A stretch of DNA of 64,000 bases, from positions 199,816 to 263,815 of the forward strand of contig NZ_AOJE01000060.1 in the NCBI RefSeq assembly GCF_000337915.1, written 5' to 3'. Position numbers and translations under genes: made by a program. The notes beneath the pieces are model-generated. The model saw only the letters and a list, made by a program, of their open reading frames with translations, did no database searches and was not told the origin of the DNA. The stretch comes from Halorubrum saccharovorum DSM 1137 (GTDB lineage: Archaea; Halobacteriota; Halobacteria; Halobacteriales; Haloferacaceae). Within the stretch, counting starts at the first letter, position 1. The number at the start of each line of letters is the position of its first letter. Shown here piece by piece: positions 50,874-60,099 of this stretch.

Positions 50874-51428
50874 CTACGACGACTCGCAGACCGCGACGAA
50901 GTTCTCGAACACTTCCTCACCGCGCTCGGTGTGAGCGACCTCCGGGTGCCACTGGACGCCGTACAGCCCGGCGTCGACGTTCGACATCGCCTCCACGTCG
51001 CAGACGTCGGAGGTCGCGGTCCTGACGAACCCCTCGGGGACCTTGGTCACCTCGTCGGCGTGGGAGGCCCAGACGCGCGTCTCAGGGGCCAGCGAGCCGA
51101 CGAGCGGGTCTTCCTCGTCGACGATCTCCACGTCGACGTCGGCGTAGCCGCCGTAGTCGCCGCCGCCGACTGTCCCGCCGCGCTCGACCGCGATCAGCTG
51201 CATCCCGAGGCAGATGCCGAGCACGGGCACGTCCAGATCGAGGTAGTCGGGAGCGTTGCCGACGCGGTCCATGTCGGGGCCCCCGGAGAGGACGATCCCG
51301 TCGGCGTCGAGCTCAGCCGGGGGCGTGTCCGCCGAGACGATCTCGGTGTCGACGCCCACGTCGCGGAGCGCCCGCCGTTCGAGGTGGGTGAACTGGCCGT
51401 GGAGGTCGATGACGACGATCCGGGTCAT
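50874..51428 (-). CDS. guaA: GMP synthase glutamine amidotransferase subunit
   Basis: A 184-residue class I glutaminase (the separate GATase subunit of archaeal GMP synthetase). It starts MTRIVVIDLHGQFTHLERRAL and has the nucleophile in VLGICLGMQLIA, TRVWASHADEVTKVPEGF, and the His-Glu pair in YGVQWHPEVAHTERG. It frees ammonia for the synthetase subunit, which is not in this window. The ATG at 51428 is preferred over an in-frame upstream ATG at 51452. Confidence 0.93.
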   Translation of the reverse strand: MTRIVVIDLHGQFTHLERRALRDVGVDTEIVSADTPPAELDADGIVLSGGPDMDRVGNAPDYLDLDVPVLGICLGMQLIAVERGGTVGGGDYGGYADVDVEIVDEEDPLVGSLAPETRVWASHADEVTKVPEGFVRTATSDVCDVEAMSNVDAGLYGVQWHPEVAHTERGEEVFENFVAVCESS

Positions 51429-51553
51429 GGCGTCGATTGGCGGCTCCCGCACAAAAACGGCTCGGAACGGAGCGCAGTATCGTGGTGGTTTCGGACGCTG
51501 AAACCAGCTGATAATACACGAACACGGATCGAATTACGGAACGGGCGAACCGG

Positions 51554-53026
51554 TCAGAGGTCGAGCGGCCCGCTCTTCGTGAACTCCCGAAGCAGCACCG
51601 TCGCGTACGACCCGCTCGGAAGCGCGAACGCGAACCGCGGGTCGCCGGCCTCGAACGCCACGTCGAGGTCGCTCCGGAGGAGGATCGCCCGCCGGGTGCC
51701 CGACGAGTCGAACTCTCCGGGGAGCGCGAAGTCGCCGGGCTCGATCCCGGCGTCGTCGAGGACCTCCCGCTCGATCTCGCCGGGCTCGCCGCCGCCGAGG
51801 TCGGTCTCCGTCCCGACGAGGGGCGCGGTGACGAAGGCCCGTCCGCGCTCGCAGTGGCGGGTGACGATGGAGACCCTGTCCTCGTCGACCGCTTGGAGTC
51901 GGTCCGCGTCGGGCGCGTACAGCTCGTCCGGCGCGTCGGCGTCGGCGAAACACACCACGTCGCCGGCGACGGGGCGGTCGAACGGGAGCCCGCGGCGCAG
52001 CCGCTCGCTCAGGACCCGGTTGAAGAGGAACGACTGCGCGGCGTTGACGAACAGGCGCTGGAGGTTCGAGGGGACCGCCTCCAGCGCGTGCCGCCAGCCC
52101 TCGTGGTCCGGGGGCGCGTCGGGGGTCACGCCGCGCTCGGCGAGGCGGTGGACCATCGAGCGCTCGAACCGGAGCTTGCCGGGGATCGCGTCGAGGCAGG
52201 CCTCCCAGTCGCCGTCGCCGGTGCCGTCGGCGGTGCGGTCGGCGTCGTCACCCTCGCCGTCTCCCCCGACCCCGAACGCGGCGTCCACCCGGTCACGGGC
52301 GGCGCGGGTGTCGTCCGGCTCCGCCTCCGAGGGGTTACCGGCGTACAGCCGCACCGCCTCGCGGAAGTCGCCGCGGACGACCGCGAGCCCGACGCGGTGG
52401 GTGACGGGCCGCCGGCTCCCGAAGCGCTGCTGGCCGAAGTAGTTGGGGACGCCGACCGTGGCGTCGTCGCCGTCGCTCGGGCCGCCACCTCCCGATTCTT
52501 CCCCGTCTCCGCCGAACGCGCGCAGGTCGCCGACCACGTCGGCGACGCGCTCGGGGGCCTCCGGGACCGTATCGGCGACCTGGATCTCGAAGGCGTTGCC
52601 CGCGAGGTCGCCGAACGAGAGCCCGCGGCCGGCGCGACCGACGGCCTCGATCTCGGCGCCGCGGATCTCGGGGAGGTCGCCCGGGTCGACCTCCCGGAGC
52701 GTGAACAGCTGGGTGGTGACGGCGCGTTTGTCCTTCGTCCCCGCCCACGAGACGCGCTCGCGGCTGATGCCGAGCGCGTCGGAGATCCGGCGCGCGAAGT
52801 CGTTCGTGTCCCAGTCGCGGAGCGTGACGCGGACGACGAGCTCGGGGTAGCTCCCGGTGTCCGCGCCGAGCGGCTCCGGCTCGAACGCCTCCAGCTCGCG
52901 GACGCGGAAGTCCTCGGGCGACTCGCGGAGCCGCCCGCCGATGCCGTCGGCGTCGCTGACGTAGTGGTCGATGCCCGCGGCGCGCTCGACCGGGTGCGCC
53001 TCGCGGAGGGGGAGTGAGGGGGCCAT
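51554..53026 (-). CDS. truD: tRNA pseudouridine(13) synthase TruD
   Basis: A 490-residue enzyme isomerising U13 of tRNA. Motifs are [66 protein letters not shown] with the catalytic Asp in [27 protein letters not shown], and [19 protein letters not shown]. Acidic/Gly inserts lengthen it relative to bacterial TruD, as usual in haloarchaea. Its ATG follows the pth2 stop codon with no base between, so the two genes are coupled. Confidence 0.94.
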   Translation of the reverse strand: MAPSLPLREAHPVERAAGIDHYVSDADGIGGRLRESPEDFRVRELEAFEPEPLGADTGSYPELVVRVTLRDWDTNDFARRISDALGISRERVSWAGTKDKRAVTTQLFTLREVDPGDLPEIRGAEIEAVGRAGRGLSFGDLAGNAFEIQVADTVPEAPERVADVVGDLRAFGGDGEESGGGGPSDGDDATVGVPNYFGQQRFGSRRPVTHRVGLAVVRGDFREAVRLYAGNPSEAEPDDTRAARDRVDAAFGVGGDGEGDDADRTADGTGDGDWEACLDAIPGKLRFERSMVHRLAERGVTPDAPPDHEGWRHALEAVPSNLQRLFVNAAQSFLFNRVLSERLRRGLPFDRPVAGDVVCFADADAPDELYAPDADRLQAVDEDRVSIVTRHCERGRAFVTAPLVGTETDLGGGEPGEIEREVLDDAGIEPGDFALPGEFDSSGTRRAILLRSDLDVAFEAGDPRFAFALPSGSYATVLLREFTKSGPLDL

Positions 53027-53365
53027 CTAGTACAGCGAGAGGTCGCCGGTCACCCGGTCGACGGTGTCGTCGCGGGCGGGCCCCACGGCGAGCGCGGTGA
53101 CGGTCCCCGGCTCCAGCTGGGTGTGCCCGGCGTCGCGGACGATCGCGTACGGGATCCCCTCCTTGTCGGCCTTGTCGGCCAGCTCGAACAGCAGGCCCTC
53201 GGAGTCGCCCTTGAGAACGATCTTCTTCTGCCCCTCGCCCTGCCACTTCTTGCGGGCGCGCCGCCCCGCGTCCTGGTACGCCGACAGCGACGCGTGCGCG
53301 ACCTGCGCGGCGAGCTTCCCCTCGCCCATGCCGATGTCGGTGCGGGCGACGATGGCCTGTTTCAT
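53027..53365 (-). CDS. pth2: Peptidyl-tRNA hydrolase, Pth2 type
   Basis: A 112-residue enzyme releasing tRNA from stalled peptidyl-t[30 protein letters not shown], then [26 protein letters not shown] and [24 protein letters not shown] contain the Pth2 signature, including the catalytic Lys and Asp region. I begin at MKQ (53365), which matches the family length; an ATG four codons upstream is also possible. It is the first gene of the pair with truD. Confidence 0.94.
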   Translation of the reverse strand: MKQAIVARTDIGMGEGKLAAQVAHASLSAYQDAGRRARKKWQGEGQKKIVLKGDSEGLLFELADKADKEGIPYAIVRDAGHTQLEPGTVTALAVGPARDDTVDRVTGDLSLY

Positions 53366-53509
53366 GTCACTCTCCACCGCCGCCGCGGGTTTAGCGTTTG
53401 TCTCTCGGCAGTCGCCTCGGCCGATCAGCCCTCGACGGGCGACCCGTCGCGGTTCTCATTCGGTGGGGCCAACCGCGGTATTGAAACGCCTGAGGAACGC
53501 AGTGCGACC

Positions 53510-53935
53510 ATGCACCGCAGACGGTTTCTCCGGCGAACCGGCGCCGCCGCGAGCGTCGGCGCGCTGACGGGGCTCGCCGGCTGTGCCGGCGTCGGCGGCG
53601 AGCCGGGATACGACGTTGGGATGCTGGCGTCCGCGTTTCAGCCGGCCGAGGTGACGGTCGCCGTCGGCGACACCGTCGTCTGGGAGAACACGAGCGCGCG
53701 CGGCCACACGGTCACCGCCTACGAGAGCGCGATCCCGGACGAGGCCGACTACTTCGCCTCGGGCGGCTACGACGGCGAGGAGGCGGCCCGTGAGGGCTGG
53801 TCAGAGGAGTTCGGGGGCCGCTTGGAGAACGGCGACCGCTACTCGCAGACCTTCGAGGTCGCCGGCCGCTACGACTACGTGTGCATCCCTCACGAGACCG
53901 GGGGGATGATCGGAACCGTCGTCGTGGAGGAGTGA
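53510..53935 (+). CDS. Cupredoxin (plastocyanin/halocyanin-like) lipoprotein
   Basis: A 141-residue exported blue copper protein. It has a Tat motif (RRRFLRRTGAAASV) and lipobox (GLAGCAG). The copper site is formed by His in NTSARGHTVTAYE and by the CxxHxxxGM group in YVCIPHETGGM. The middle FQPAEVTVAVGDTVVWEN is the usual cupredoxin strand. It should carry electrons at the outer membrane face. It is followed by copper-handling genes. Confidence 0.88.
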   Translation: MHRRRFLRRTGAAASVGALTGLAGCAGVGGEPGYDVGMLASAFQPAEVTVAVGDTVVWENTSARGHTVTAYESAIPDEADYFASGGYDGEEAAREGWSEEFGGRLENGDRYSQTFEVAGRYDYVCIPHETGGMIGTVVVEE

Positions 53936-54031
53936 CGATGGGCCCGCCGCGCGCGCGCCGCTCGCACTCCGCACGTATCGATCGACGAAACCCATTAGCG
54001 CTCGCGACGCCAACGTCTACCAACTGACCTC

Positions 54032-54859
54032 ATGGCCATCTCGACGCTCCTCGGGACCGACGTTCTGCTGTTCCTCGCCATCGGGCTGCTCGGCGGCGCC
54101 CACTGCATCGGGATGTGCGGTCCGCTCGTCACGGTGTACGCCGGGCGGATGCGTGAGGGGAGCGAGCGTGCCGACGGCGGATCGCCCACCGCCGGCGCGA
54201 CCGCCGACCGCCGCGGGAGCCACCTGACGACCTACGAGGTCCGCCAGCACGCCCTGTTCAACCTCGGACGGGCCGCGAGCTACGCGACGATCGGCGCGGC
54301 GCTCGGCGCCCTCGGCGGGGCCGTCCTCGTCACGACGGCGACGTTGACGGGCGCGGCGGAGGCGGTCCGCGGCGTCGTCGGCCTGGGCGTCGGCGCGGCC
54401 GTGATCCTCGTCGGCGTCCGGTACGCGCTCGGCGGCGCGACCGGCGGGATCCACCTCCCCGGCCTCGACCGGGTCACCGGCTGGCTCACGGGCCACGTCG
54501 ACCGGCTCGCTAACGGCCCCGGGATCGTCGGGCTCGGCGCGGTCCACGGGCTGCTCCCCTGTCCGATCCTCTACCCCGCTTACCTCTACGCGTTCGCCAG
54601 CGGCTCCGCCGTCAGCGGCGCGCTCGCGCTCGGCGCGCTCGGCGTCGGCACGATGCCAGCCGTCTTCCTCTACGGCACCGTCATCGAAAGCGTCGACGCG
54701 GTCCACCGCCGCCGGGTCCACCGCCTGCTCGGCGTCGCCTTCGTGGCGCTCGGCTACGTCCTGTTCGCGCACGGGTTGATGTCGGTCGGCGTCCACGTAC
54801 CGCACCCGAGCCTGCCGTTCTGGAACCCGATCGATGTCGCGGCCGCGGGGGGACACTGA
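54032..54859 (+). CDS. SafE/UreH-domain membrane protein (DsbD/CcoH-like metal-transport helper)
   Basis: A 275-residue protein with six or more helices. LFLAIGLLGGAHCIGMCGPLVTVYAG carries the CxxxC motif of the family, and ALFNLGRAASYATIGAALGALGG, VHGLLPCPILYPAYLYAF and YVLFAHGLMSVG follow. In bacteria this domain lies beside CcoI-type copper ATPases and cytochrome oxidase assembly genes. Here it is two bases before a P1B ATPase gene. A role in copper or thiol delivery is inferred. Confidence 0.85.
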   Translation: MAISTLLGTDVLLFLAIGLLGGAHCIGMCGPLVTVYAGRMREGSERADGGSPTAGATADRRGSHLTTYEVRQHALFNLGRAASYATIGAALGALGGAVLVTTATLTGAAEAVRGVVGLGVGAAVILVGVRYALGGATGGIHLPGLDRVTGWLTGHVDRLANGPGIVGLGAVHGLLPCPILYPAYLYAFASGSAVSGALALGALGVGTMPAVFLYGTVIESVDAVHRRRVHRLLGVAFVALGYVLFAHGLMSVGVHVPHPSLPFWNPIDVAAAGGH

Positions 54860-54861
54860 AG

Positions 54862-57384
54862 ATGGCGCCCGACTGCACCCTCTGTGAGCTCCCGACCGAC
54901 GGCGTCGACGTGGTCGACGAGGACGGCAACGAGTTCTGCTGTACCGGCTGTCGGGACGTGTACGAGACGCTCGGCGACGTCGATGTCGACGCCGAGGCGG
55001 TGCGCGAACGGCGGCAGGGGAACGGGGGCGAGAGCGGTGGCGACGCCCCCGGTGCCGACTCCGAGGTCCCCGCCGGCCACGAGGCGACGTTCCTCGAAGT
55101 CGACGGGATGCACTGCGCGACCTGCGAGGCGTTCATCGAGACGGTCGCCACGGACACCGAGGGCGTCAGCGCCGCCAGCGCGAGCTACGTCACGGACACG
55201 GTCCGGATCGATCACGACCCCGACGCCGTCTCCGCAGACGACCTCTCGGAGGCGGTGAGCGGGCTCGGCTACAGCGCGTACGACCGCGACGACGCCTTCT
55301 CGCGCCGACAGGCGGACAACATGGCGACGGCGCGGCTCGCGGCCGGCGTGCTCGTCGGGATGGCGGTGATGCTCCAGTACGTCGTCATCATCTACCCGAC
55401 GTACTTCGCGTTCCCGTTCTACAACGAGCGCACCTTGGAGTACCTCGACCAGGCGATGTCGTCGACGTCGGGGACGTACTTCTTCATCGTGATCGCCGTG
55501 TTGACGACGGTGGTCCTGCTCGTCACCGGGAAGCCGATCCTCAGGGGGGCGTACGTCAGCGCGAAGACGCGGTCGCCGAACATGGACTTACTCGTCGCGA
55601 TCGCCGCCGTGAGCGCGTACGTCTACAGCACGCTCGCCGTGATATTCGTCGAATCGCCCTCGGTCTACTACGACGTGACCGTCGCGATCATCGTGATCGT
55701 CACCGTCGGCAACCACTACGAGGACTCGATCAAAAAGCGGGCGACCGAACTCCTCTCCGATCTCACCGCGGTGCAGGTCGACAGCGCCCGGCGGATCGCT
55801 GACGGCGGTGAGGGTACCGGCGAGGGGGGCGCGACCGAGGAGGTCGCCATCGACGACCTCGCGCCCGGCGACCGCTTGCTCGTGCGCGCCGGCGAGCGGG
55901 TCCCGGTCGACGGCGAGGCGATCGCGGGCGACGCCGCCGTCGACGAGTCCGTCGTCACGGGCGAGTCGATGCCGGTCCGGAAGACCGCCGGCGACGCCGT
56001 GGTCGGCGGCTCCGTGGTCGCGGACGGCTCGCTGACGGTCGAGGTCGGCCCGGACGCGACCTCCAGCCTCGACCGCGTCGCCGAACTCGTCTGGGACCTC
56101 CAGAGCGGGAACCACGGCGTCCAGAAGCTTGCCGACCGGCTGGCGACGGTGTTCGTGCCGGTCGTGCTCGCCGTCGCGCTCCTCGCCGCCGCCGCGAACC
56201 TCGCGCTCGGCAACGGGGTGACGGAGGCGATGCTCGTGGGGCTCACGGTGCTCATCGTGTCGTGTCCGTGCGCGCTCGGGCTCGCGACCCCGCTCGCGGT
56301 CGCCGCCGGGATCCGCGACGCGCTCGAACGCTCCATCGTGATATTCGACGACACCGTCTTCGAGCGCCTCCGCGGCGCCGACACCGTCGTCTTCGACAAG
56401 ACGGGGACGCTCACCACCGGCGAGATGCGGGTGGTCTCTTCCGACCTCGACGACGACCTGCTCCGGCTCGCCGCCGCCGTCGAGGAGCGCTCGTCGCACC
56501 CGGTCGGACGGGCGATCGCCGCGGCGCGCTCGGGAGCCGGCGTCCTCGGCGACGCCGGTACGGCGTCGGGCTCCGACACGGGGTCGCCGGCGGTCGCCGA
56601 CGGCGGGGAAGTGAAGTCGGCAGAAGCCGACGACGGGGATACCCTCTCAGTCACCGACTTCGAGAGCCACGCCCGCGGCGTCTCCGGCCTCGTCGGCGGG
56701 ATCGAGGTCATCGTGGGGCACCCGGACCTGTTCGACGAGCGCGGGTGGACCGTTCCCGGCGAGATCCGCGAGGCGGTCGCGGCGGCGCGCGACGTGGGCC
56801 GCGTCCCGGTCGCGGTCGGGCGCGACGGCGCCGCGGAGGGAGTCGTCGTGGTCGGCGACGAGCTGCGCGAGGGGTGGGAAGAGACAGTGACCGAACTCGC
56901 CGACTCGGGCGTCGAGGTGGTCGTGCTGACGGGGGACGACGAGCGCGCGGCGACCGTCTTCAGCGAGCACGACGCGGTCTCGTCGGTGTTCGCAGGCGTC
57001 CCGCCCGAGGGCAAAGCCGAGACCGTCGAGCGGCTGAAGGCGCGCGGGCGGACGGTGATGGTCGGCGACGGCACCAACGACGCGCCAGCGCTCGCCGCGG
57101 CGGACCTCGGCGTCGCGCTCGGCGGCGGGACGGCGATGGCGGCCGACGCGGCCGACGTGGCGATCGTCGACGACGACCTCGGCTCCGTGGCGACCGTCTT
57201 CGAGCTCTCGCGGGCCGCGGGCCGGCGCGTGAAGGGGAACATCGGCTGGGCGTTCTGCTACAACGCGGTCGCGATCCCGCTCGCGGTGACCGGTCTCCTC
57301 AATCCGCTGTTCGCCGCGGTCGCGATGGGAGCCTCCAGCCTGCTCGTCGTGGGGAACTCCTCGCGGGCGCTGCTCGACGACTGA
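54862..57384 (+). CDS. Copper-type P1B ATPase with two N-terminal metal-binding regions
   Basis: An 840-residue membrane ATPase. Residues 1-40 hold a Cys-rich domain (C5xxC8, C26 C27 xx C30) like that of CcoI/FixI ATPases. An HMA domain (GMHCATC, 82-88) follows. The transmembrane CPC lies in IVSCPCALGLATPLA, with actuator VVTGESMPV, phosphorylation DKTGTLTTGE, SSHPVGRAI and GDGTNDAPALAAADLGVALGGGTAMA. It should export Cu(I), probably to load copper proteins such as a terminal oxidase or the neighbouring cupredoxin. An acidic insert lies in the nucleotide-binding domain. Confidence 0.93.
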   Translation: MAPDCTLCELPTDGVDVVDEDGNEFCCTGCRDVYETLGDVDVDAEAVRERRQGNGGESGGDAPGADSEVPAGHEATFLEVDGMHCATCEAFIETVATDTEGVSAASASYVTDTVRIDHDPDAVSADDLSEAVSGLGYSAYDRDDAFSRRQADNMATARLAAGVLVGMAVMLQYVVIIYPTYFAFPFYNERTLEYLDQAMSSTSGTYFFIVIAVLTTVVLLVTGKPILRGAYVSAKTRSPNMDLLVAIAAVSAYVYSTLAVIFVESPSVYYDVTVAIIVIVTVGNHYEDSIKKRATELLSDLTAVQVDSARRIADGGEGTGEGGATEEVAIDDLAPGDRLLVRAGERVPVDGEAIAGDAAVDESVVTGESMPVRKTAGDAVVGGSVVADGSLTVEVGPDATSSLDRVAELVWDLQSGNHGVQKLADRLATVFVPVVLAVALLAAAANLALGNGVTEAMLVGLTVLIVSCPCALGLATPLAVAAGIRDALERSIVIFDDTVFERLRGADTVVFDKTGTLTTGEMRVVSSDLDDDLLRLAAAVEERSSHPVGRAIAAARSGAGVLGDAGTASGSDTGSPAVADGGEVKSAEADDGDTLSVTDFESHARGVSGLVGGIEVIVGHPDLFDERGWTVPGEIREAVAAARDVGRVPVAVGRDGAAEGVVVVGDELREGWEETVTELADSGVEVVVLTGDDERAATVFSEHDAVSSVFAGVPPEGKAETVERLKARGRTVMVGDGTNDAPALAAADLGVALGGGTAMAADAADVAIVDDDLGSVATVFELSRAAGRRVKGNIGWAFCYNAVAIPLAVTGLLNPLFAAVAMGASSLLVVGNSSRALLDD

Positions 57385-57471
57385 CGAGGGGCTCCGACGG
57401 GCCTCTCCCCCGCGACGGATTCGACCACCGGGACCGCAAGCGACTTTCGGCTCACGCGACTATCGTGGCGT

Positions 57472-58302
57472 ATGTCACAGGAGCCGCGGTCTTTCGACGC
57501 GTCGACCAACGACGGGATGCCGGCCCTCGGGCTCGGGACGTGGGAAAACGACGACCCCGCGCAGTGTACCGAGTCCGTCAAAACGGCCTTGGAAGCGGGC
57601 TACCGCCACGTCGACACGGCCCAGATCTACGGCAACGAGGCCGCCGTCGGTGAGGGGATCGCCGCGGCCGACGTGGACCGCGACGACGTGTTCCTCGCCA
57701 CGAAGGTGTGGATCGACAACCTCGCGCCCGAGGACGTGGCCGCCTCGACCCGAGAGAGCCTCCAGAAGCTCGACACCGGGTACGTCGACCTGCTGTACGT
57801 CCACTGGCCGGCCGGCGAGTACGACCCCGAGGAGACGCTGCCCGCGTTCGCGGAGCTCCGCGACGACGGCCTGATCGACCGGATCGGGGTCTCGAACTTC
57901 GAGCCGCACCACCTCGACGCCGCGACCGACGCCCTCGGCGAGGCGCCGTTCGCGAACCAGGTGGAGTGTCACCCGCTGCTCCGCCAGGAGGAGCTTCGCG
58001 AGTACGCCGCCGCCAACGACGTCGAACTCGTCGGCTACTCGCCGCTCGCCCGCGGGCAGATCCTCGACGATCCGACCGTCGCCGAGATCGCCGAGAAACA
58101 CGGCGTCAGCGCGGCACAGGTGAGCCTCGCGTGGCTCCGCGAGAAGGGTGTCACGGCCATCCCGAAGGCGACCGGCGAGGAGCACCTCCGTGACAACTGG
58201 GCGAGCCTCGGGCTCGAACTGGACGACGAGGACGTCGAGGCGATCGACACGCTCGGCCGGACCGACCGCCAGCTGAATCCGGACTTCGGCCCGGACTGGT
58301 AG
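57472..58302 (+). CDS. Aldo/keto reductase
   Basis: A 276-residue NADPH-dependent (alpha/beta)8 reductase. Active residues are Asp and Tyr in VDTAQIYGNE, Lys in LATKVW and His in YVHWPAGEY. NQVECHPLLRQEELREYAA and GYSPLARGQI contact the cofactor, and IPKATGEEHLRDN ends the cofactor loop. The carbonyl substrate is unknown; relatives include 2,5-diketogluconate reductases. It is a single gene before the TnpB element. Confidence 0.92.
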   Translation: MSQEPRSFDASTNDGMPALGLGTWENDDPAQCTESVKTALEAGYRHVDTAQIYGNEAAVGEGIAAADVDRDDVFLATKVWIDNLAPEDVAASTRESLQKLDTGYVDLLYVHWPAGEYDPEETLPAFAELRDDGLIDRIGVSNFEPHHLDAATDALGEAPFANQVECHPLLRQEELREYAAANDVELVGYSPLARGQILDDPTVAEIAEKHGVSAAQVSLAWLREKGVTAIPKATGEEHLRDNWASLGLELDDEDVEAIDTLGRTDRQLNPDFGPDW

Positions 58303-58410
58303 ACGGACGGCGATTCACATTACTCGTCAGAATCAACGGGCGATAGCAACTTGACTCCCCACCACCAGCCGCAAAATATATAAATAAATGGATTAACATG
58401 TGAAATACAG

Positions 58411-59712
58411 ATGGGGGACGTGATTCGCACCGTCAAGGTCAAACTCGACGTGTCCGACGAGCGATGCGACGACCTCCATCAGACGAAAGAGCAGTTCCTC
58501 CACTGTGCGAACACGACCGCGGAATGGGCGTGGAGACACCCGGACGAGCACTGCGTCACCTCCAAACAACAAGCCGAGAACGCGCTCTACGACCGACTCC
58601 GGGACGAGACGGAGTTGACTGCGAACCTCGTCCAGAAGGGGATTCGACGCGCTATCGAGGCCATCAAAAGCGGTGTTGCCCGACTCAAAAAGGGCGAACC
58701 CACCAGCCAACCGCACTTCGACGCGTGGAGCGTTGTCTACGACAAGCGCAGCGCGACGTTCCACCGCGACTACGTCTCTCTGTCCACGGTAAACGGGCGT
58801 GTCGAGTGTGAGTACGTACTTCCTGACGATCCGACAGGAACACCGATTGGCGAGTACCTACTGAACGAGGAGTACGAGTTTCGGATGTCCACGCTCCAGT
58901 ACGACCGCTCGACCGACTCATTCTACCTCCACGCGCGAATGCGCCGCACCGAACGCGACGACCACGAGCAGTCCACGGCTGCTTCTAACGCCGAGCACAG
59001 AACAGTCCTTGGCGTTGACCTGAACGTGGACGGCTCGCTCGCCGTGACTTCCACGGGTGCGTTCATCGGCAATTCCGACGAGATCAACCATCGACGCCGC
59101 GAGTTCGAGAAGACGCGCGGATCGATGCAGCAGACAGGGACACGGTCGGCGCACCTGTCGATCCAGTCGATGGACGATCGCGAACACCGCTGGATACAGG
59201 ACGAACTCCATCGTGCTTCGAACCAGATTCTCGACGAAGCTCGCGATCACGGATGTACGCACGTCGCGTTCGAGAACTTGACCGATATCCGCGATCGGAT
59301 GGCTGGTGCGAAGCGATTCCACGCGTGGGCGTTCCGCCGCTTGTACGAGTACGTCGAGTACAAAGCTGAGCTGCTCGATGTTGAGGTCGAGCAGGTGAGC
59401 CCGGCGTACACGAGCCAGCGGTGTTCGAAGTGCGGCTTTACACACGAGAGGAATCGGCGCTCGAAACACCAGTTCGCGTGTCAGAAGTGCGAGTACGAGC
59501 TGAACGCGGACTACAACGCGAGCAAGAACATCGCTCGGAAACTGATGAAACGACTCCATTCGGGGCAGACGTCTTCGGATGGAGGCGCACCCTGTCAGTG
59601 TGCGCTGACGTCAGGGACGCTGAACCTGAAGGGCGGAGTCACCGCCAGCGTCGATTCGACGACAGAAGGGGAGTCCACTGACAAGCCCACGACTTCAGTC
59701 GTGGGTTACTGA
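58411..59712 (+). CDS. tnpB: TnpB, RNA-guided endonuclease of an IS200/IS605-group element
   Basis: A 433-residue intact TnpB. The RuvC-like triad appears complete: D203 in LGVDLN, E288 in AFENLTDIR and D367 in NADYNASKN. The zinc finger uses C338, C341, C357 and C360 (CSKCG and CQKCE). The N-terminal wedge/REC region starts MGDVIRTVKVKLDVSDE. The end of the frame (TTSVVGY) overlaps the right-end hairpin. TnpB proteins cut DNA next to a TAM using an RNA from the element's right end, which helps keep copies in the genome. A TATA-like ATATATAAATAAA lies about 25-35 bases upstream. Confidence 0.92.
   Translation: MGDVIRTVKVKLDVSDERCDDLHQTKEQFLHCANTTAEWAWRHPDEHCVTSKQQAENALYDRLRDETELTANLVQKGIRRAIEAIKSGVARLKKGEPTSQPHFDAWSVVYDKRSATFHRDYVSLSTVNGRVECEYVLPDDPTGTPIGEYLLNEEYEFRMSTLQYDRSTDSFYLHARMRRTERDDHEQSTAASNAEHRTVLGVDLNVDGSLAVTSTGAFIGNSDEINHRRREFEKTRGSMQQTGTRSAHLSIQSMDDREHRWIQDELHRASNQILDEARDHGCTHVAFENLTDIRDRMAGAKRFHAWAFRRLYEYVEYKAELLDVEVEQVSPAYTSQRCSKCGFTHERNRRSKHQFACQKCEYELNADYNASKNIARKLMKRLHSGQTSSDGGAPCQCALTSGTLNLKGGVTASVDSTTEGESTDKPTTSVVGY
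59686..59705. other. Right-end hairpin of the TnpB element
   Basis: CCCACGAC-TTCA-GTCGTGGG forms an eight-base stem with a four-base loop (the A/T pair next to the loop could extend it). It is the usual right-end structure of these elements, overlaps the last codons of tnpB, and would be part of the guide-carrying right-end RNA. Confidence 0.75.
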
Positions 59713-59767
59713 CTTTTCAAGATGAGTTATAAACGATCGATCCGCGGAAGCCGTCGTTCTAGCGGCG

Positions 59768-60001
59768 TTACGCCTCGTTCTCGGGCGTCGCGAACCCGAC
59801 GCCGCCGGCGAGGATCGCCGTTCCGGCGAGGACGGTCGCTCCGAGCACGACGAACCCGTCGGCCGGACTCAGTCCGGCGATCGACGCCGCGGCGTCCACG
59901 ACGAACACCGTGACGAACAGGCTCAGGACGGCGAACGCGAGCATGACGAACCCGGCGAGCAAGGCGCTGGCTAACGAGCCGAAGGCATCGAGAATTCCCA
60001 T
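59768..60001 (-). CDS. Small two-helix membrane protein (77 residues)
   Basis: A 77-residue hydrophobic protein with two membrane segments (about 12-40 and 50-70) and a short acidic end (TPENEA). It starts MGILDAFGSLASALLAG. A TATA-like TATTTAC on the minus strand lies about 27 bases before the ATG, which supports it as a gene. No motif or family is recognised. Confidence 0.65.
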   Translation of the reverse strand: MGILDAFGSLASALLAGFVMLAFAVLSLFVTVFVVDAAASIAGLSPADGFVVLGATVLAGTAILAGGVGFATPENEA

Positions 60002-60099
60002 AACGTACAGTAATCCCCTCCCGTGCGTAAATATGTGGCCGTATCCGCTGATCGAGTCGGGGAGCTGATACGAAGTCTTCGGCGAACGATCGGTCGACG

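Larger units (their letters stand above)
58356..59720 (+). mobile_element. IS200/IS605-group element carrying only tnpB (IS1341-like)
   Basis: The element contains a lone tnpB and no tnpA. Suggested ends: the left end just after TTGAC (58351-58355, a possible target/TAM) and the right end at TCAA (59717-59720), after a hairpin that overlaps the tnpB stop region. These boundaries are inferred from patterns known for IS605-type elements and have not been checked against an empty site. The TnpB frame is intact. Movement would need a TnpA supplied in trans. Confidence 0.55.
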
